Source: Pseudomonadota bacterium (GTDB lineage Bacteria > Pseudomonadota > Alphaproteobacteria > Rhizobiales > Tepidamorphaceae). Taken from it: DNA of 17,436 nucleotides. Shown piece by piece: positions 10,301 to 17,267 of the stretch. The notes under the pieces are model-generated. The model was given only the letters and a program-made list of their open reading frames with translations, was not told the DNA's origin and made no database searches. The position numbers and the translations under genes were made by a program. Each line of letters begins with the position of its first letter. Positions within the stretch are counted from its first letter, which is position 1. The stretch spans positions 1-17,436 of the forward strand of contig JAEWYT010000127.1 in the NCBI GenBank assembly GCA_023458595.1. The letters are read 5' to 3'.

Positions 10301-10324
10301 GCGTCTCCCGCTCCGTGTCGGGCG

Positions 10325-10353
10325 GGTATCGGCGCAATCGGCCCGAAAGACAA
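10325..10353 (-). promoter_or_regulatory. Candidate sigma-70 promoter of the nat operon
   Basis: Reading the - strand, TTGTCT (10353-10348) and GATACC (10330-10325) are separated by exactly 17 bases. The -35 is good by alphaproteobacterial standards (CTTGTC) and the -10 is weak. The site lies about 25 bases before the nat ATG and downstream of the pckA terminator, where a promoter for the operon is expected. It is a pattern match only. Confidence 0.4.
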
Positions 10354-10424
10354 GGCGATTCGATCGATCCGCTTCCCGTCCGCCGTGCGCGCCTGAAGCG
10401 GCGGTGGCGGGGCGTCGAAAACGA

Positions 10425-10450
10425 AAGGCCGGGCGAGCGCCCGGCCTTTC
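10425..10450 (-). terminator. Rho-independent terminator of pckA
   Basis: A perfect inverted repeat, AAAGGCCGGGCG (10425-10436) and CGCCCGGCCTTT (10439-10450), is separated by 2 bases. On the - strand the stem is followed by TTTCGTTTTC, a U-rich tail. It begins 23 bases after the pckA stop, the usual distance for an intrinsic terminator, and insulates pckA from the nat operon. Confidence 0.9.
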
Positions 10451-10473
10451 CGCATTCGGACTTCAGAAACGGA

Positions 10474-12087
10474 CTATTCGGCGGCGGCGCGCAGTTCCGG
10501 CGCGGCGGCGCGGACGTCCGGGTCCACATGCGTCTCGAACTTGGCGAAGTTCGTCTGGAACATGCCGACGAGCCGTTCCGCCTGCACGTCGTAGGCGGCC
10601 GGATCGGCCCAGGTCGAGCGCGGGTCGAGGATGCGGGCGTCGACGCCCGGCACCGCGGTCGGGACCTCGAAGCCGAACACCGGATCGACGCGCATCGGCG
10701 CGGACTTGAGCGAGCCGTCGAGCGCGGCCGAGAGCAGGGCGCGCGTCGCGCCGATCGGCATGCGCCGGCCCTCGCCGTACTTGCCGCCGGTCCAGCCGGT
10801 GTTGACGAGCCAGCACGACACTCCGTGCCGGGCGATCAGGTCGCGCAGCAGGTTGCCGTAGACGCTCGGGTGGCGCGGCATGAACGGCGCGCCGAAGCAG
10901 GTCGAGAACGTCGCCTCCGGCTCGGTCACGCCCTTCTCGGTGCCGGCGACCTTGGCCGTGTAGCCCGACAGGAAGTGGTACATGGCCTGGCTGGCGGAGA
11001 GCCGCGAGATCGGCGGCATCACGCCGAAGGCGTCGCAGGTCAGCATGACGATGTTGCCGGGATGGGCGGCGAGGCCGGTCGGGCTGGCGTTGTCGATGTA
11101 GTGGAGAGGGTAGGCGCAGCGGGTGTTCTCGGTGAGCGAGCCGTCGTCGAAGTCGGGCTCGCGGGTCGCCGCGTCGAGGACGACGTTCTCGAGCACGGTG
11201 CCGAAGCGCCGGGTGGTCGAGAAGATCTGCGGTTCGGCCTCGGCCGACAGGCGGATCGTCTTGGCGTAGCAGCCGCCCTCGAAATTGAAGATGCCGTCGG
11301 GGCCCCAGCCGTGCTCGTCGTCGCCGATCAGGGTGCGGGCGGGATCGGCCGACAGGGTGGTCTTGCCGGTGCCCGACAGGCCGAAGAACACGGCGGCGTC
11401 GCCCGCCTTGCCGGCGTTCGCCGAGCAGTGCATCGGCATCACGCCCCTGGCCGGCAGCAGGTAGTTGAGCACGGTGAAGACGGACTTCTTCATCTCGCCG
11501 GCGTAGCTCGTGCCGCCGATCAGAACCTCGCCGCGCGAGAAGTCGCAGGCGATGACGGTCTCCGAGCGGCAGCCGTGCCGCTCGGGATCGGCGCGGAAGC
11601 TCGGCAGGCCGACGATGGTGAGTTCCGGGAGGAACTGACCGAGATCGTGTCGGTCGGGGCGGATCAGCAGGTGGCGGATGAACAGGGCGTGCCAGGCATA
11701 TTCGACGAAGAGGCGTACGTGCAGGCGGTTTTTCGGATCGGCGCCGCCGAACAGGTCCTGCGCGTAGAGTTTCCTGCCTTTGGCGTGGGCCAGCATGTCG
11801 GCGCGCAGGCGCTCGTAGTGCTCCGGCGACATCGCCTTGTTGTTGTCCCACCAGATCACCGGATCGGTGGCCTCGTCGCGGACGACGAACTTGTCCTTGG
11901 CGGAGCGGCCGGTGTGCTGTCCTGTCCTGACCGCGAACGCGCCGGAGGCGGTCACCTCGCCCTCGCCGGCGGCGACGGCGTCCTCGAACAGAAGCGGCTC
12001 GTTGAAGTTCCAGCGGATTTCCTCAACGCCGGAAAAGCCGAACTCCTCCGCCCCGTGGGCCGGATTGCGAACACCGATTTCCTTCAC
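10474..12087 (-). CDS. pckA: Phosphoenolpyruvate carboxykinase (ATP)
   Basis: This enzyme catalyses oxaloacetate + ATP to phosphoenolpyruvate + CO2 + ADP, the entry step of gluconeogenesis from C4 acids. The 537 residues are normal for the ATP-dependent family. Visible motifs are GQHTGRSAKDKF (56-67), the P-loop GLSGTGKTTLS (236-246), the kinase-2 metal site IGDDEHGW (254-261) and the PEPCK signature FNFEGGCYAKT (267-277). The start is a GTG (12085-12087) preceded by a GGGGAG Shine-Dalgarno, giving MKEIGVRNP as in rhizobial PckA. It is followed by a strong terminator at 10425-10450. Its position next to the chvI-chvG-hprK-PTS block is the usual rhizobial arrangement. Confidence 0.97.
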   Translation of the reverse strand: MKEIGVRNPAHGAEEFGFSGVEEIRWNFNEPLLFEDAVAAGEGEVTASGAFAVRTGQHTGRSAKDKFVVRDEATDPVIWWDNNKAMSPEHYERLRADMLAHAKGRKLYAQDLFGGADPKNRLHVRLFVEYAWHALFIRHLLIRPDRHDLGQFLPELTIVGLPSFRADPERHGCRSETVIACDFSRGEVLIGGTSYAGEMKKSVFTVLNYLLPARGVMPMHCSANAGKAGDAAVFFGLSGTGKTTLSADPARTLIGDDEHGWGPDGIFNFEGGCYAKTIRLSAEAEPQIFSTTRRFGTVLENVVLDAATREPDFDDGSLTENTRCAYPLHYIDNASPTGLAAHPGNIVMLTCDAFGVMPPISRLSASQAMYHFLSGYTAKVAGTEKGVTEPEATFSTCFGAPFMPRHPSVYGNLLRDLIARHGVSCWLVNTGWTGGKYGEGRRMPIGATRALLSAALDGSLKSAPMRVDPVFGFEVPTAVPGVDARILDPRSTWADPAAYDVQAERLVGMFQTNFAKFETHVDPDVRAAAPELRAAAE

Positions 12088-12242
12088 TTGCGTCTCCCCG
12101 TGTACCGTCAGGCCGGTTTTCTACCGGTTCCAACCCGTCATGCCGGCACCGGGTTCCGTGCGCCGGCCGTCTGCCTCGCCACCAGCCGGCCCGCCCGCCC
12201 GGCTCGTGGCGGGCGAAACTAGACCGTGGAACAGCAAGGAGC

Positions 12243-12263
12243 AAGCGGATGCTACATCCGCTT
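12243..12263 (-). terminator. Perfect hairpin downstream of the HugZ-like gene, probable terminator
   Basis: AAGCGGATG (12243-12251) and CATCCGCTT (12255-12263) form a 9-bp perfect stem with a 3-base loop. It begins 12 bases after the stop of the leftward HugZ-like gene, which fits a terminator for it. The tail on the - strand (GCTCCTTGC) is only weakly U-rich. The + strand side (TTTTG) is more U-rich although no + strand gene ends here. It also lies upstream of pckA, so an effect on pckA expression cannot be excluded. Confidence 0.5.
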
Positions 12264-12274
12264 TTGTACGTAGT

Positions 12275-13009
12275 TTACGCGGCATCCGAGCGCGCCTGCC
12301 TGGCGAGCGCGGCAAGGGTCGCGCGCAGCGCCCCGCCGTCTTCGACGGGCGCGGGAAAATCGAGCCGCGCGGCCGTGCCGCCGAGCAGCATGTCGAGCCC
12401 GAGCGGGTCGATCCCGACCACCCGCCAGGGGCCGTCCGCGAGGCCGAGCAGCCTGGTGGCGTAGAGCCGCACCGCGTCGGCGTGGTCCTCGTTCATGTGG
12501 GCGACCGCGCCCGGCTCGGCCTCGACGAGCCCGTTTTTCGCCTCGATCAGCAGCTTTTCGGCCGGAATGTCCACGATCCGACCGAATCCGGCGACGAGAT
12601 GACCGCTTTCGACGGTGAATCGGTAGAAGGCGAAATCGCTGAAGCCGGCGTAGCCCGCCGCTTCCGGATGCCGCGCCAGGAAGCGCCGCCCGAGCGCCGG
12701 ATCGTCGTCGCGGGCGACCGTGCCGGTGAGCGAGACCCGCGCCCCGGCGAGCGGGTCGCCGGTCTCCCCGCCCGGGCCGACCACCAGGAGCGAGGCCCGC
12801 CGGTCGCTCTCCAGGTTCTTCGTGTGCACGGCGAGCCCGGACAGGAGCAGGATCGGCTCGCCGGCGATCGTGGTCGCGGTCGTCACCAGCGAGGCGTAGG
12901 GATACCCCTTCTGGTCGAGGGTCGCGAGGCTGCCGGTCAGCGCCAGCCGCATGACTGCGCGGGCGCTCGAAACCGGATCGAAAGGGCGCTCCTGGAGGGT
13001 GTCGTTCAT
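12275..13009 (-). CDS. HugZ family protein (pyridoxamine-5'-phosphate-oxidase-like fold with DUF2470 domain)
   Basis: The 244-residue soluble protein has two parts. An N-terminal split-barrel flavin/heme-type domain spans about residues 10-150 (LTGSLATLDQKGYPYASLV, then LLLSGLAVHTKNL). A C-terminal DUF2470 domain holds the signature HMNEDHADA (171-179). HugZ/HutZ relatives degrade heme and release iron, but many members of this fold have no proven activity, so heme oxygenation is a family-based inference. The ATG at 13009 has a GGAG about 10 bases upstream. The gene is transcribed away from chvI, with which it shares a 159-base intergenic region, and a hairpin follows its stop. The same neighbour beside pckA/chvI is familiar in rhizobia. 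Confidence 0.85.
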   Translation of the reverse strand: MNDTLQERPFDPVSSARAVMRLALTGSLATLDQKGYPYASLVTTATTIAGEPILLLSGLAVHTKNLESDRRASLLVVGPGGETGDPLAGARVSLTGTVARDDDPALGRRFLARHPEAAGYAGFSDFAFYRFTVESGHLVAGFGRIVDIPAEKLLIEAKNGLVEAEPGAVAHMNEDHADAVRLYATRLLGLADGPWRVVGIDPLGLDMLLGGTAARLDFPAPVEDGGALRATLAALARQARSDAA

Positions 13010-13048
13010 TCGTGAAAGTCTCCGATCAAGCCATGACAGGCGGGCTCA

Positions 13049-13077
13049 TTGGCACTAAACTATGCCGCGACTATAGA
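13049..13077 (+). promoter_or_regulatory. Candidate chvI promoter with an 11-bp-phased ACTAT direct repeat
   Basis: TTGGCA (13049-13054) and TATAGA (13072-13077) are 17 bases apart and point toward chvI. ACTAT occurs at 13059-13063 and again at 13070-13074, an 11-bp period that suits tandem binding of OmpR/PhoB-type dimers. The second copy overlaps the -10. Autoregulation by ChvI is therefore possible. This is a pattern observation, not a match to a consensus I can verify. Confidence 0.4.
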
Positions 13078-13168
13078 AATCCGGGCGCGGCACCGCCACA
13101 TTTTCGCCCATAGGACGCGATGAGTGGCGTCTGAAAACTGTGCCAACAGCCGCGAGTCGCTAGATATC

Positions 13169-13867
13169 ATGCCGACCATCGCCCTCGTCGACGACGATCG
13201 TAACATCCTGACCTCGGTTTCCATGACGCTGGAATCCGAGGGCTACCGCATCATGACCTACACCGACGGCGCCTCGGCGCTGGAAGGTCTGTCCGCCACC
13301 CCGCCCGACCTCGCCATCCTCGACATCAAGATGCCGCGCATGGACGGGATGGAGCTCTTGCGCCGCCTGCGCCAGAAATCCGAGATGCCCGTCATCTTCC
13401 TCACCTCGAAGGACGAGGAGATCGACGAGTTGTTCGGCCTGAAGATGGGCGCCGACGATTTCATCCGCAAGCCGTTCTCCCAGCGCCTCCTCGTCGAGCG
13501 CGTCAAGGCGGTGCTGCGCCGCGCCGGCGCCCGCGAGGCGACGGCGCCGCGCGAGGAGGGCTCGAAGGCGATCGAGCGCGGCCAGCTGATGATGGATCCC
13601 GAGCGCCACACCTGCACCTGGGACGCCAGGCCGGTGACGCTGACCGTCACCGAGTTCCTGATCCTGCAGGCGCTCGCCCAGCGCCCCGGCGTGGTCAAGA
13701 GCCGCAACGCGCTGATGGACGCCGCCTACGACGACCAGGTCTATGTCGACGACCGCACCATCGACAGCCACATCAAGCGGCTTCGCAAGAAGTTCAAGGC
13801 GGTCGACCAGAGCTTCGACATGATCGAGACGCTCTACGGGGTCGGCTACCGATTCAAGGAGGTCTGA
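13169..13867 (+). CDS. chvI: Two-component response regulator ChvI (OmpR/PhoB family)
   Basis: This transcription factor is activated by the sensor kinase ChvG. In rhizobia and Brucella (BvrR) it controls envelope, exopolysaccharide and acid-responsive genes. Its 232 residues comprise a receiver domain with acidic pocket DDD (8-10), phospho-acceptor Asp52 (LDIKMPRMDG) and Lys101 (RKPFSQRL). A winged-helix output domain follows (LTVTEFLILQALAQRPGVVKSR, DDRTIDSHIKRLRKKF, ETLYGVGYRFKE). The match to rhizobial ChvI is close to the end. I use the ATG at 13169, giving MPTIALVDDDR as in relatives, but it has no clear Shine-Dalgarno. A GTG at 13124 has AGGA 8 bases upstream and would add 15 residues. 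The chvG ATG follows 10 bases after the stop. Confidence 0.95.
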   Translation: MPTIALVDDDRNILTSVSMTLESEGYRIMTYTDGASALEGLSATPPDLAILDIKMPRMDGMELLRRLRQKSEMPVIFLTSKDEEIDELFGLKMGADDFIRKPFSQRLLVERVKAVLRRAGAREATAPREEGSKAIERGQLMMDPERHTCTWDARPVTLTVTEFLILQALAQRPGVVKSRNALMDAAYDDQVYVDDRTIDSHIKRLRKKFKAVDQSFDMIETLYGVGYRFKEV

Positions 13868-13877
13868 TCCCCTCTCC

Positions 13878-15677
13878 ATGGCTGTCGAGGCGGAACAGGG
13901 CTGGCGGGCCGACGATACGGGGGCCCGCACCGAGCGGGCGCCCGGCGAGGCGGCCGCCGGCTGGCTGCGCCCCCTCGGCCGCTTCTTCGGCGCCTACGTC
14001 TTCTCGAGCCTCACGAAGCGCATCGCCATCCTCAACCTCGCCGGCCTCGTGGCGATGGTTTCCGCGATCCTCTACCTCAACCAGTTCCGCGAGGGCCTGA
14101 TCGACGCCCGCGTCGAGAGCCTGCTGACCCAGGGCGAGATCATCGCCGGCGCGATCGCCGCGTCCGGCACCTACGATCCCGACGCGCTCAGGATCGATCC
14201 GGAGATCCTCCTGAAGCTCGGCCAGGGCCAGAGCGTGTCGCCGACCGAGGATCAGCTCGGCGTCGTCGATTTCCTGATCAATCCCGAGCAGGTCGCCCCG
14301 ATCCTGCGTCGCCTGATCTCGCCGACGCGCACGCGCGCGCGCATCTACGACCGCGACGGCTTCCTGATCCTCGATTCCCGCCACATCTTCTCGCGCGGCC
14401 AGATCCTGCGCTACGAGCTGGCCTCGCCGGGCATCGACAAGCCGAATGCCGTCGAGCGTGTCTGGGAGGAGATGCGGCTGTGGCTCCGGCGCGGCGAGCT
14501 GCCGCTCTACGAGGAGATCGGTCCCGACGGCGGGCGCAGCTACGCCGAGGTCGACGCGGCGCTGAACGGCTCCTCGGCGAGCGTCGTGCGCGTCAACGAC
14601 AAGGGCGAGCTGATCGTCTCGGTGGCCGTCCCGATCCAGCGCTTCCGCGCCGTCCACGGCGCGCTGCTGCTGTCGACCCAGGGCGGCGACATCGACGACA
14701 TCGTTGCCGCCGAGCGCATGGCGATCCTGCGCATCTTCCTGGTCGCCGCCGTCGTCACGCTCGGCCTGTCGATCCTGCTCGCCTCCACCATCGCCGGCCC
14801 CGTCCACCGTCTCGCCGCAGCCGCCGAGCGCGTGCGCTACGGCACCAAGGCGCGCGCCGAGATCCCCGACTTCACCGAGCGCAACGACGAGATCGGCCAC
14901 CTGTCGCGGGCGCTGCGCTCGATGACGCGGGCACTCTACCAGCGCATCGAGGCGATCGAGAGCTTCGCCGCCGACGTCGCGCACGAGCTGAAGAACCCGC
15001 TGACCTCGCTGAAGAGCGCGGTCGAGACCCTGCCGCTCGCCCGCACCCAGGAGGACCGCGACCGCCTGCTCGCCATCGTCCAGCAGGACGTCAAGCGGCT
15101 CAACCGCCTGATCACCGACATCTCCGACGCCTCCCGTCTCGACGCCGAGCTCGCGCGCACCGACGCCGAGCCCGTCGACATGGCCGAGCTCCTGGAGACG
15201 GTCGTGTCGCTGTCCAACGAGATGCGCCGGGAGGGCCAGCCCGAGGTGAAGGTGACGATCGCGGCGAACGGCGACCGGTCGGCCTATTTCGTCATCGGCC
15301 ACGATACGCGCCTCGGCCAGGTGACCAACAACCTGGTCGACAACGCCAAGTCCTTCTCGCCGCCCGACGGCACGGTGCGCGTTTCGATGCGCCGGGTGCG
15401 CGACGAGGTCGAGATCGTCGTCGACGACGACGGGCCCGGCATCCCTTCCGAGAACGCCCACCGCATCTTCGAGCGCTTCTACACCGACCGCGGAGAACGC
15501 GAGGCCTTCGGCAACCATTCGGGCCTCGGCCTGTCGATCTCCCGCCAGATCGTCGAGGCGCTCGGCGGCCGCATCTGGGCGGAGAACCGCCTTGCGCAGG
15601 GCGGATCGGGCGACGGCAGGCCCGCCGGCACGGTGCTCGGCGCCCGTTTCGTCGTCCGCCTGCCGGCCGCCGGCTGA
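13878..15677 (+). CDS. chvG: Two-component sensor histidine kinase ChvG (ExoS/BvrS)
   Basis: This inner-membrane kinase phosphorylates ChvI in response to acidity or envelope state. Its 599 residues are arranged as follows: a cytoplasmic N-terminal tail of about 48 residues; TM1 near 49-67; a periplasmic sensor domain of about 210 residues; TM2 near 281-305; HAMP to about 355; HisKA with phospho-acceptor His369 in ESFAADVAHELKNPLTSLKS; and HATPase with N-box TNNLVDNA (483-490), G1 DDDGPGIP (516-523) and G2 HSGLGLSIS (547-555). A consensus AAGGAGG lies in the end of chvI, but 15 bases before the ATG, which is long. hprK starts 8 bases after the stop, so chvI-chvG-hprK is an operon. Confidence 0.96.
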   Translation: MAVEAEQGWRADDTGARTERAPGEAAAGWLRPLGRFFGAYVFSSLTKRIAILNLAGLVAMVSAILYLNQFREGLIDARVESLLTQGEIIAGAIAASGTYDPDALRIDPEILLKLGQGQSVSPTEDQLGVVDFLINPEQVAPILRRLISPTRTRARIYDRDGFLILDSRHIFSRGQILRYELASPGIDKPNAVERVWEEMRLWLRRGELPLYEEIGPDGGRSYAEVDAALNGSSASVVRVNDKGELIVSVAVPIQRFRAVHGALLLSTQGGDIDDIVAAERMAILRIFLVAAVVTLGLSILLASTIAGPVHRLAAAAERVRYGTKARAEIPDFTERNDEIGHLSRALRSMTRALYQRIEAIESFAADVAHELKNPLTSLKSAVETLPLARTQEDRDRLLAIVQQDVKRLNRLITDISDASRLDAELARTDAEPVDMAELLETVVSLSNEMRREGQPEVKVTIAANGDRSAYFVIGHDTRLGQVTNNLVDNAKSFSPPDGTVRVSMRRVRDEVEIVVDDDGPGIPSENAHRIFERFYTDRGEREAFGNHSGLGLSISRQIVEALGGRIWAENRLAQGGSGDGRPAGTVLGARFVVRLPAAG

Positions 15678-15685
15678 GGCCGTCC

Positions 15686-16186
15686 TTGTCCGCCCCCTCC
15701 GAACGTGCCGCCCTTCCGGTCCTGCAGGCGACCTGCGTGCTCGTCGGCGCGGCCGCCGTGCTGATCCGCGGCGAGCCCGGCAGCGGCAAGTCCTCGCTCG
15801 CCGCCGCCCTCCTGTCCCGCGACGGCCCGCGGCGCCTCGTCCGTCTCGGCGCCGACGACGCCGTCTTCCTGCGCGCCGCCGGCGGCCGCCTGGTGGCGAT
15901 CGCGCCGCCGCCGGTCGCGGGCCTCCTCGAGATGCGCGGCCTCGGTCTCCTCGTCCGCCCGCACGAGGGTCGCGCCGTGGTGCGCCTCATCGTCGATCTC
16001 GTCGATCCGCGCGACGTCGAGCGTCTCCCCGGCCCCCCGGATTCGACGGCGACGGTCGCTGGTGTCGTCCTGCCGCGACTGGCCCTGCCGGTCCGCGACC
16101 CGGCCGCGCCCGAGCGGGTGCTCGCGGCGCCGGCGCTTCTCGGTCCGGCGGGCCCGGCGGGGGCGCGTCGCCGTGGCGGCAGATGA
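15686..16186 (+). CDS. hprK: HPr kinase/phosphorylase, short alphaproteobacterial form
   Basis: This enzyme phosphorylates, and dephosphorylates, HPr on the regulatory serine. The 166-residue form lacks the N-terminal domain of Firmicutes HprK, as in other alphaproteobacteria. The Walker A motif GEPGSGKS is at 29-36, with the paired aspartates Asp57-Asp58 in LGADDAVFL. The HprK signature LEMRGLGLL (81-89) and a LPRLALPVR segment follow. The start is inferred as TTG at 15686-15688. A GAGG Shine-Dalgarno (15676-15679) overlapping the chvG TGA sits 6 bases upstream, and the resulting N-terminus leads directly into LQATCVLVGAAAVLIRG, where relatives begin. No ATG or GTG fits better. The last 20 or so residues (Gly/Pro/Arg-rich) are low complexity. 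Confidence 0.9.
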   Translation: MSAPSERAALPVLQATCVLVGAAAVLIRGEPGSGKSSLAAALLSRDGPRRLVRLGADDAVFLRAAGGRLVAIAPPPVAGLLEMRGLGLLVRPHEGRAVVRLIVDLVDPRDVERLPGPPDSTATVAGVVLPRLALPVRDPAAPERVLAAPALLGPAGPAGARRRGGR

Positions 16187-16206
16187 CGCTCCGGCACGCA
16201 TTCGGG

Positions 16207-16235
16207 CTTGAAACGCGGCTGCGGACCGGTTCAAG
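16207..16235. repeat. CTTGAA-N17-TTCAAG inverted repeat in the hprK-manX gap
   Basis: CTTGAA (16207-16212) and its exact reverse complement TTCAAG (16230-16235) are separated by 17 bases. A second, shorter dyad GCCGGC-N6-GCCGGC occupies 16240-16257. Neither has a U-tract. They could be operator or RNA-processing structures, or chance in GC-rich DNA. Confidence 0.3.
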
Positions 16236-16343
16236 ATGCGCCGGCTCGGAGGCCGGCTGGCCCTTCGGAACGGAAATGACCTGTGACAGGAACGTCCCGG
16301 TCCCCGGCTCCCGGCCTTGCACGGCGGGACGCTCACGGATCGG

Positions 16344-16372
16344 CTTGAAGCGATCGCCCGGGAAAACGATTA
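16344..16372 (+). promoter_or_regulatory. Weak candidate promoter upstream of the EIIA gene
   Basis: CTTGAA (16344-16349) and CGATTA (16367-16372) are 17 bases apart. The 190-base gap between hprK and the EIIA gene (16187-16376) has no supported gene. If this promoter were used, transcription would start at or within a few bases of the ATG at 16377, a leaderless or near-leaderless mRNA. That would be compatible with the absence of a good Shine-Dalgarno (only GGGA 13 bases upstream). Confidence 0.25.
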
Positions 16373-16376
16373 GCGC

Positions 16377-16784
16377 ATGATCGGTCTCGTCGTCGTAACC
16401 CACGGCCGCCTCGCCGCGGAATTCCGCGCAGCGCTCGAACACGTCGTCGGTCCGCAGGACCGTTTCGAGACCATATCGATCGGACCCGACGACGACATGG
16501 AACAACGGCGCAACGACATCCTCGCCGCCGTCTCCAGGGTCGACGACGGCGCCGGCGTCGTCGTCCTCACCGACATGTTCGGCGGCACGCCGTCGAATCT
16601 GGCGATCTCGGTCATGGAGAACGCCCATGTCGAGGTCGTCGCCGGCGTCAACCTGCCGATGCTGATCAAGCTCGCCTCGATCCGCGGCGCCACCGCGCTC
16701 GAGGAGGCCGCCGCCATGGCCCGCGACGCCGGACGCAAGTATATCAGCGTCGCCAGCGAGGTCCTTTCGGGGAACGGCAAGTAG
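16377..16784 (+). CDS. manX: PTS EIIA component, mannose/sorbose family
   Basis: This 135-residue cytosolic phosphocarrier accepts phosphate from HPr. The phospho-accepting His9 lies in VVTHGRLA, and VLTDMFGGTPSNLA (63-76) and AGVNLPML are typical of the EIIA-Man fold. It stands alone without EIIB, EIIC or EIID, as in the regulatory PTS of alphaproteobacteria, so a signalling role rather than sugar uptake is expected. It is followed after 13 bases by the HPr gene. The genes hprK, manX and ptsH run in this order in Sinorhizobium and Brucella. Confidence 0.93.
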   Translation: MIGLVVVTHGRLAAEFRAALEHVVGPQDRFETISIGPDDDMEQRRNDILAAVSRVDDGAGVVVLTDMFGGTPSNLAISVMENAHVEVVAGVNLPMLIKLASIRGATALEEAAAMARDAGRKYISVASEVLSGNGK

Positions 16785-16797
16785 GGCGCCGGGCGGG

Positions 16798-17163
16798 ATG
16801 ACTGGTTCCAACCACAGCGCCTCTCCGGCGCCTGGGAATGCGACGCCGGACGATGCCGCCGACGGGGATGCGACCGGCGGGGATGCGACCGGCGGCCGCG
16901 TCTCCCGCGTCGTCGGAATCTGCAACCAGCGCGGCCTGCACGCCCGCGCCTCGGCGAAGTTCGTCAAGCTCGCCGGCACCTTCGACGCCAGGGTCACCGT
17001 GACCCGCGACGAGCAGACGGTGGCGGGGACGTCGATCATGGGCCTTCTGGTGCTCGGCGCCGCGCCGGGCTGCGCGATCGAGATCGCCGCGACCGGCCCG
17101 GAGGCCGAAAAGGCCCTGAATGCCCTCGCCGAGCTGGTCGAGGCGGGCTTCCACGAGGAGTGA
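16798..17163 (+). CDS. ptsH: HPr phosphocarrier protein with an N-terminal extension
   Basis: This is the phosphocarrier of the regulatory PTS. Phosphate from enzyme I goes to His48 (RGLHARASAKF), and HprK acts on Ser79 (GTSIMGLLVLGAAPG). The 31-residue spacing equals His15-Ser46 of classical HPr. At 121 residues it is about 25-35 longer than most HPr proteins because of a Gly/Ala/Asp/Thr-rich extension (residues 1-34) containing GDATGGDATGG. No ATG, GTG or TTG codon occurs in frame between the first codon and the HPr core, so the extension must be made unless a CTG or other rare start is used. The Shine-Dalgarno is weak, and coupling to the EIIA gene 13 bases upstream is likely. Confidence 0.93.
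   Translation: MTGSNHSASPAPGNATPDDAADGDATGGDATGGRVSRVVGICNQRGLHARASAKFVKLAGTFDARVTVTRDEQTVAGTSIMGLLVLGAAPGCAIEIAATGPEAEKALNALAELVEAGFHEE
16864..16893 (+). repeat. Two tandem 15-bp repeats inside the HPr N-terminal extension
   Basis: GGGGATGCGACCGGC occurs twice head to tail (16864-16878 and 16879-16893). The repeat is in frame and encodes Gly-Asp-Ala-Thr-Gly twice. The preceding segment (GACGATGCCGCC) looks like a degenerate copy. The arrangement could expand or contract by slippage without a frameshift. Confidence 0.9.
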
Positions 17164-17191
17164 GCCTGCCTCTGCGGCAATCCGCCGGGCG

Positions 17192-17220
17192 TTGAGCCCG
17201 CCCCATCCTGCTGCTATAGA
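17192..17220 (+). promoter_or_regulatory. Probable sigma-70 promoter of ahcY
   Basis: TTGAGC (17192-17197) and TATAGA (17215-17220) are separated by 17 bases and fit the alphaproteobacterial TTGAC-N17-CTATA pattern, including the preceding C of CTATAG. This predicts a start near 17226 and a leader of about 70 bases. It lies about 30 bases after the ptsH stop, so ahcY can be transcribed separately from the PTS genes. Confidence 0.6.
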
Positions 17221-17234
17221 GCGCGCCGATCCGG

Positions 17235-17267
17235 TCGGCCAGGTCTCGCGTGGACAGGCCGAGACCT
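17235..17267 (+). ncRNA. Candidate structured 5' leader of ahcY with two alternative stems
   Basis: AGGTCTCG (17241-17248) pairs perfectly with CGAGACCT (17260-17267) around an 11-base loop. TCGGCC (17235-17240) can instead pair with GGCCGA (17257-17262), and the two helices exclude each other. An AAAATTTTT run follows at 17273-17281, before the AAGGA ribosome-binding site. The layout could be a small regulatory leader, but I cannot assign it to a known riboswitch class. Confidence 0.35.

Noticed and set aside
13878..15518. - strand frame of 554 codons opposite chvG
   Set aside because: It is antisense to a complete histidine kinase and rich in His/Arg/Asp/Val with no motif, so a composition shadow.
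14480..15685. Upstream extension of the hprK frame into chvG
   Set aside because: It overlaps the kinase core of chvG and is Arg/Pro-rich. The TTG with a Shine-Dalgarno at 15686 explains the gene start.
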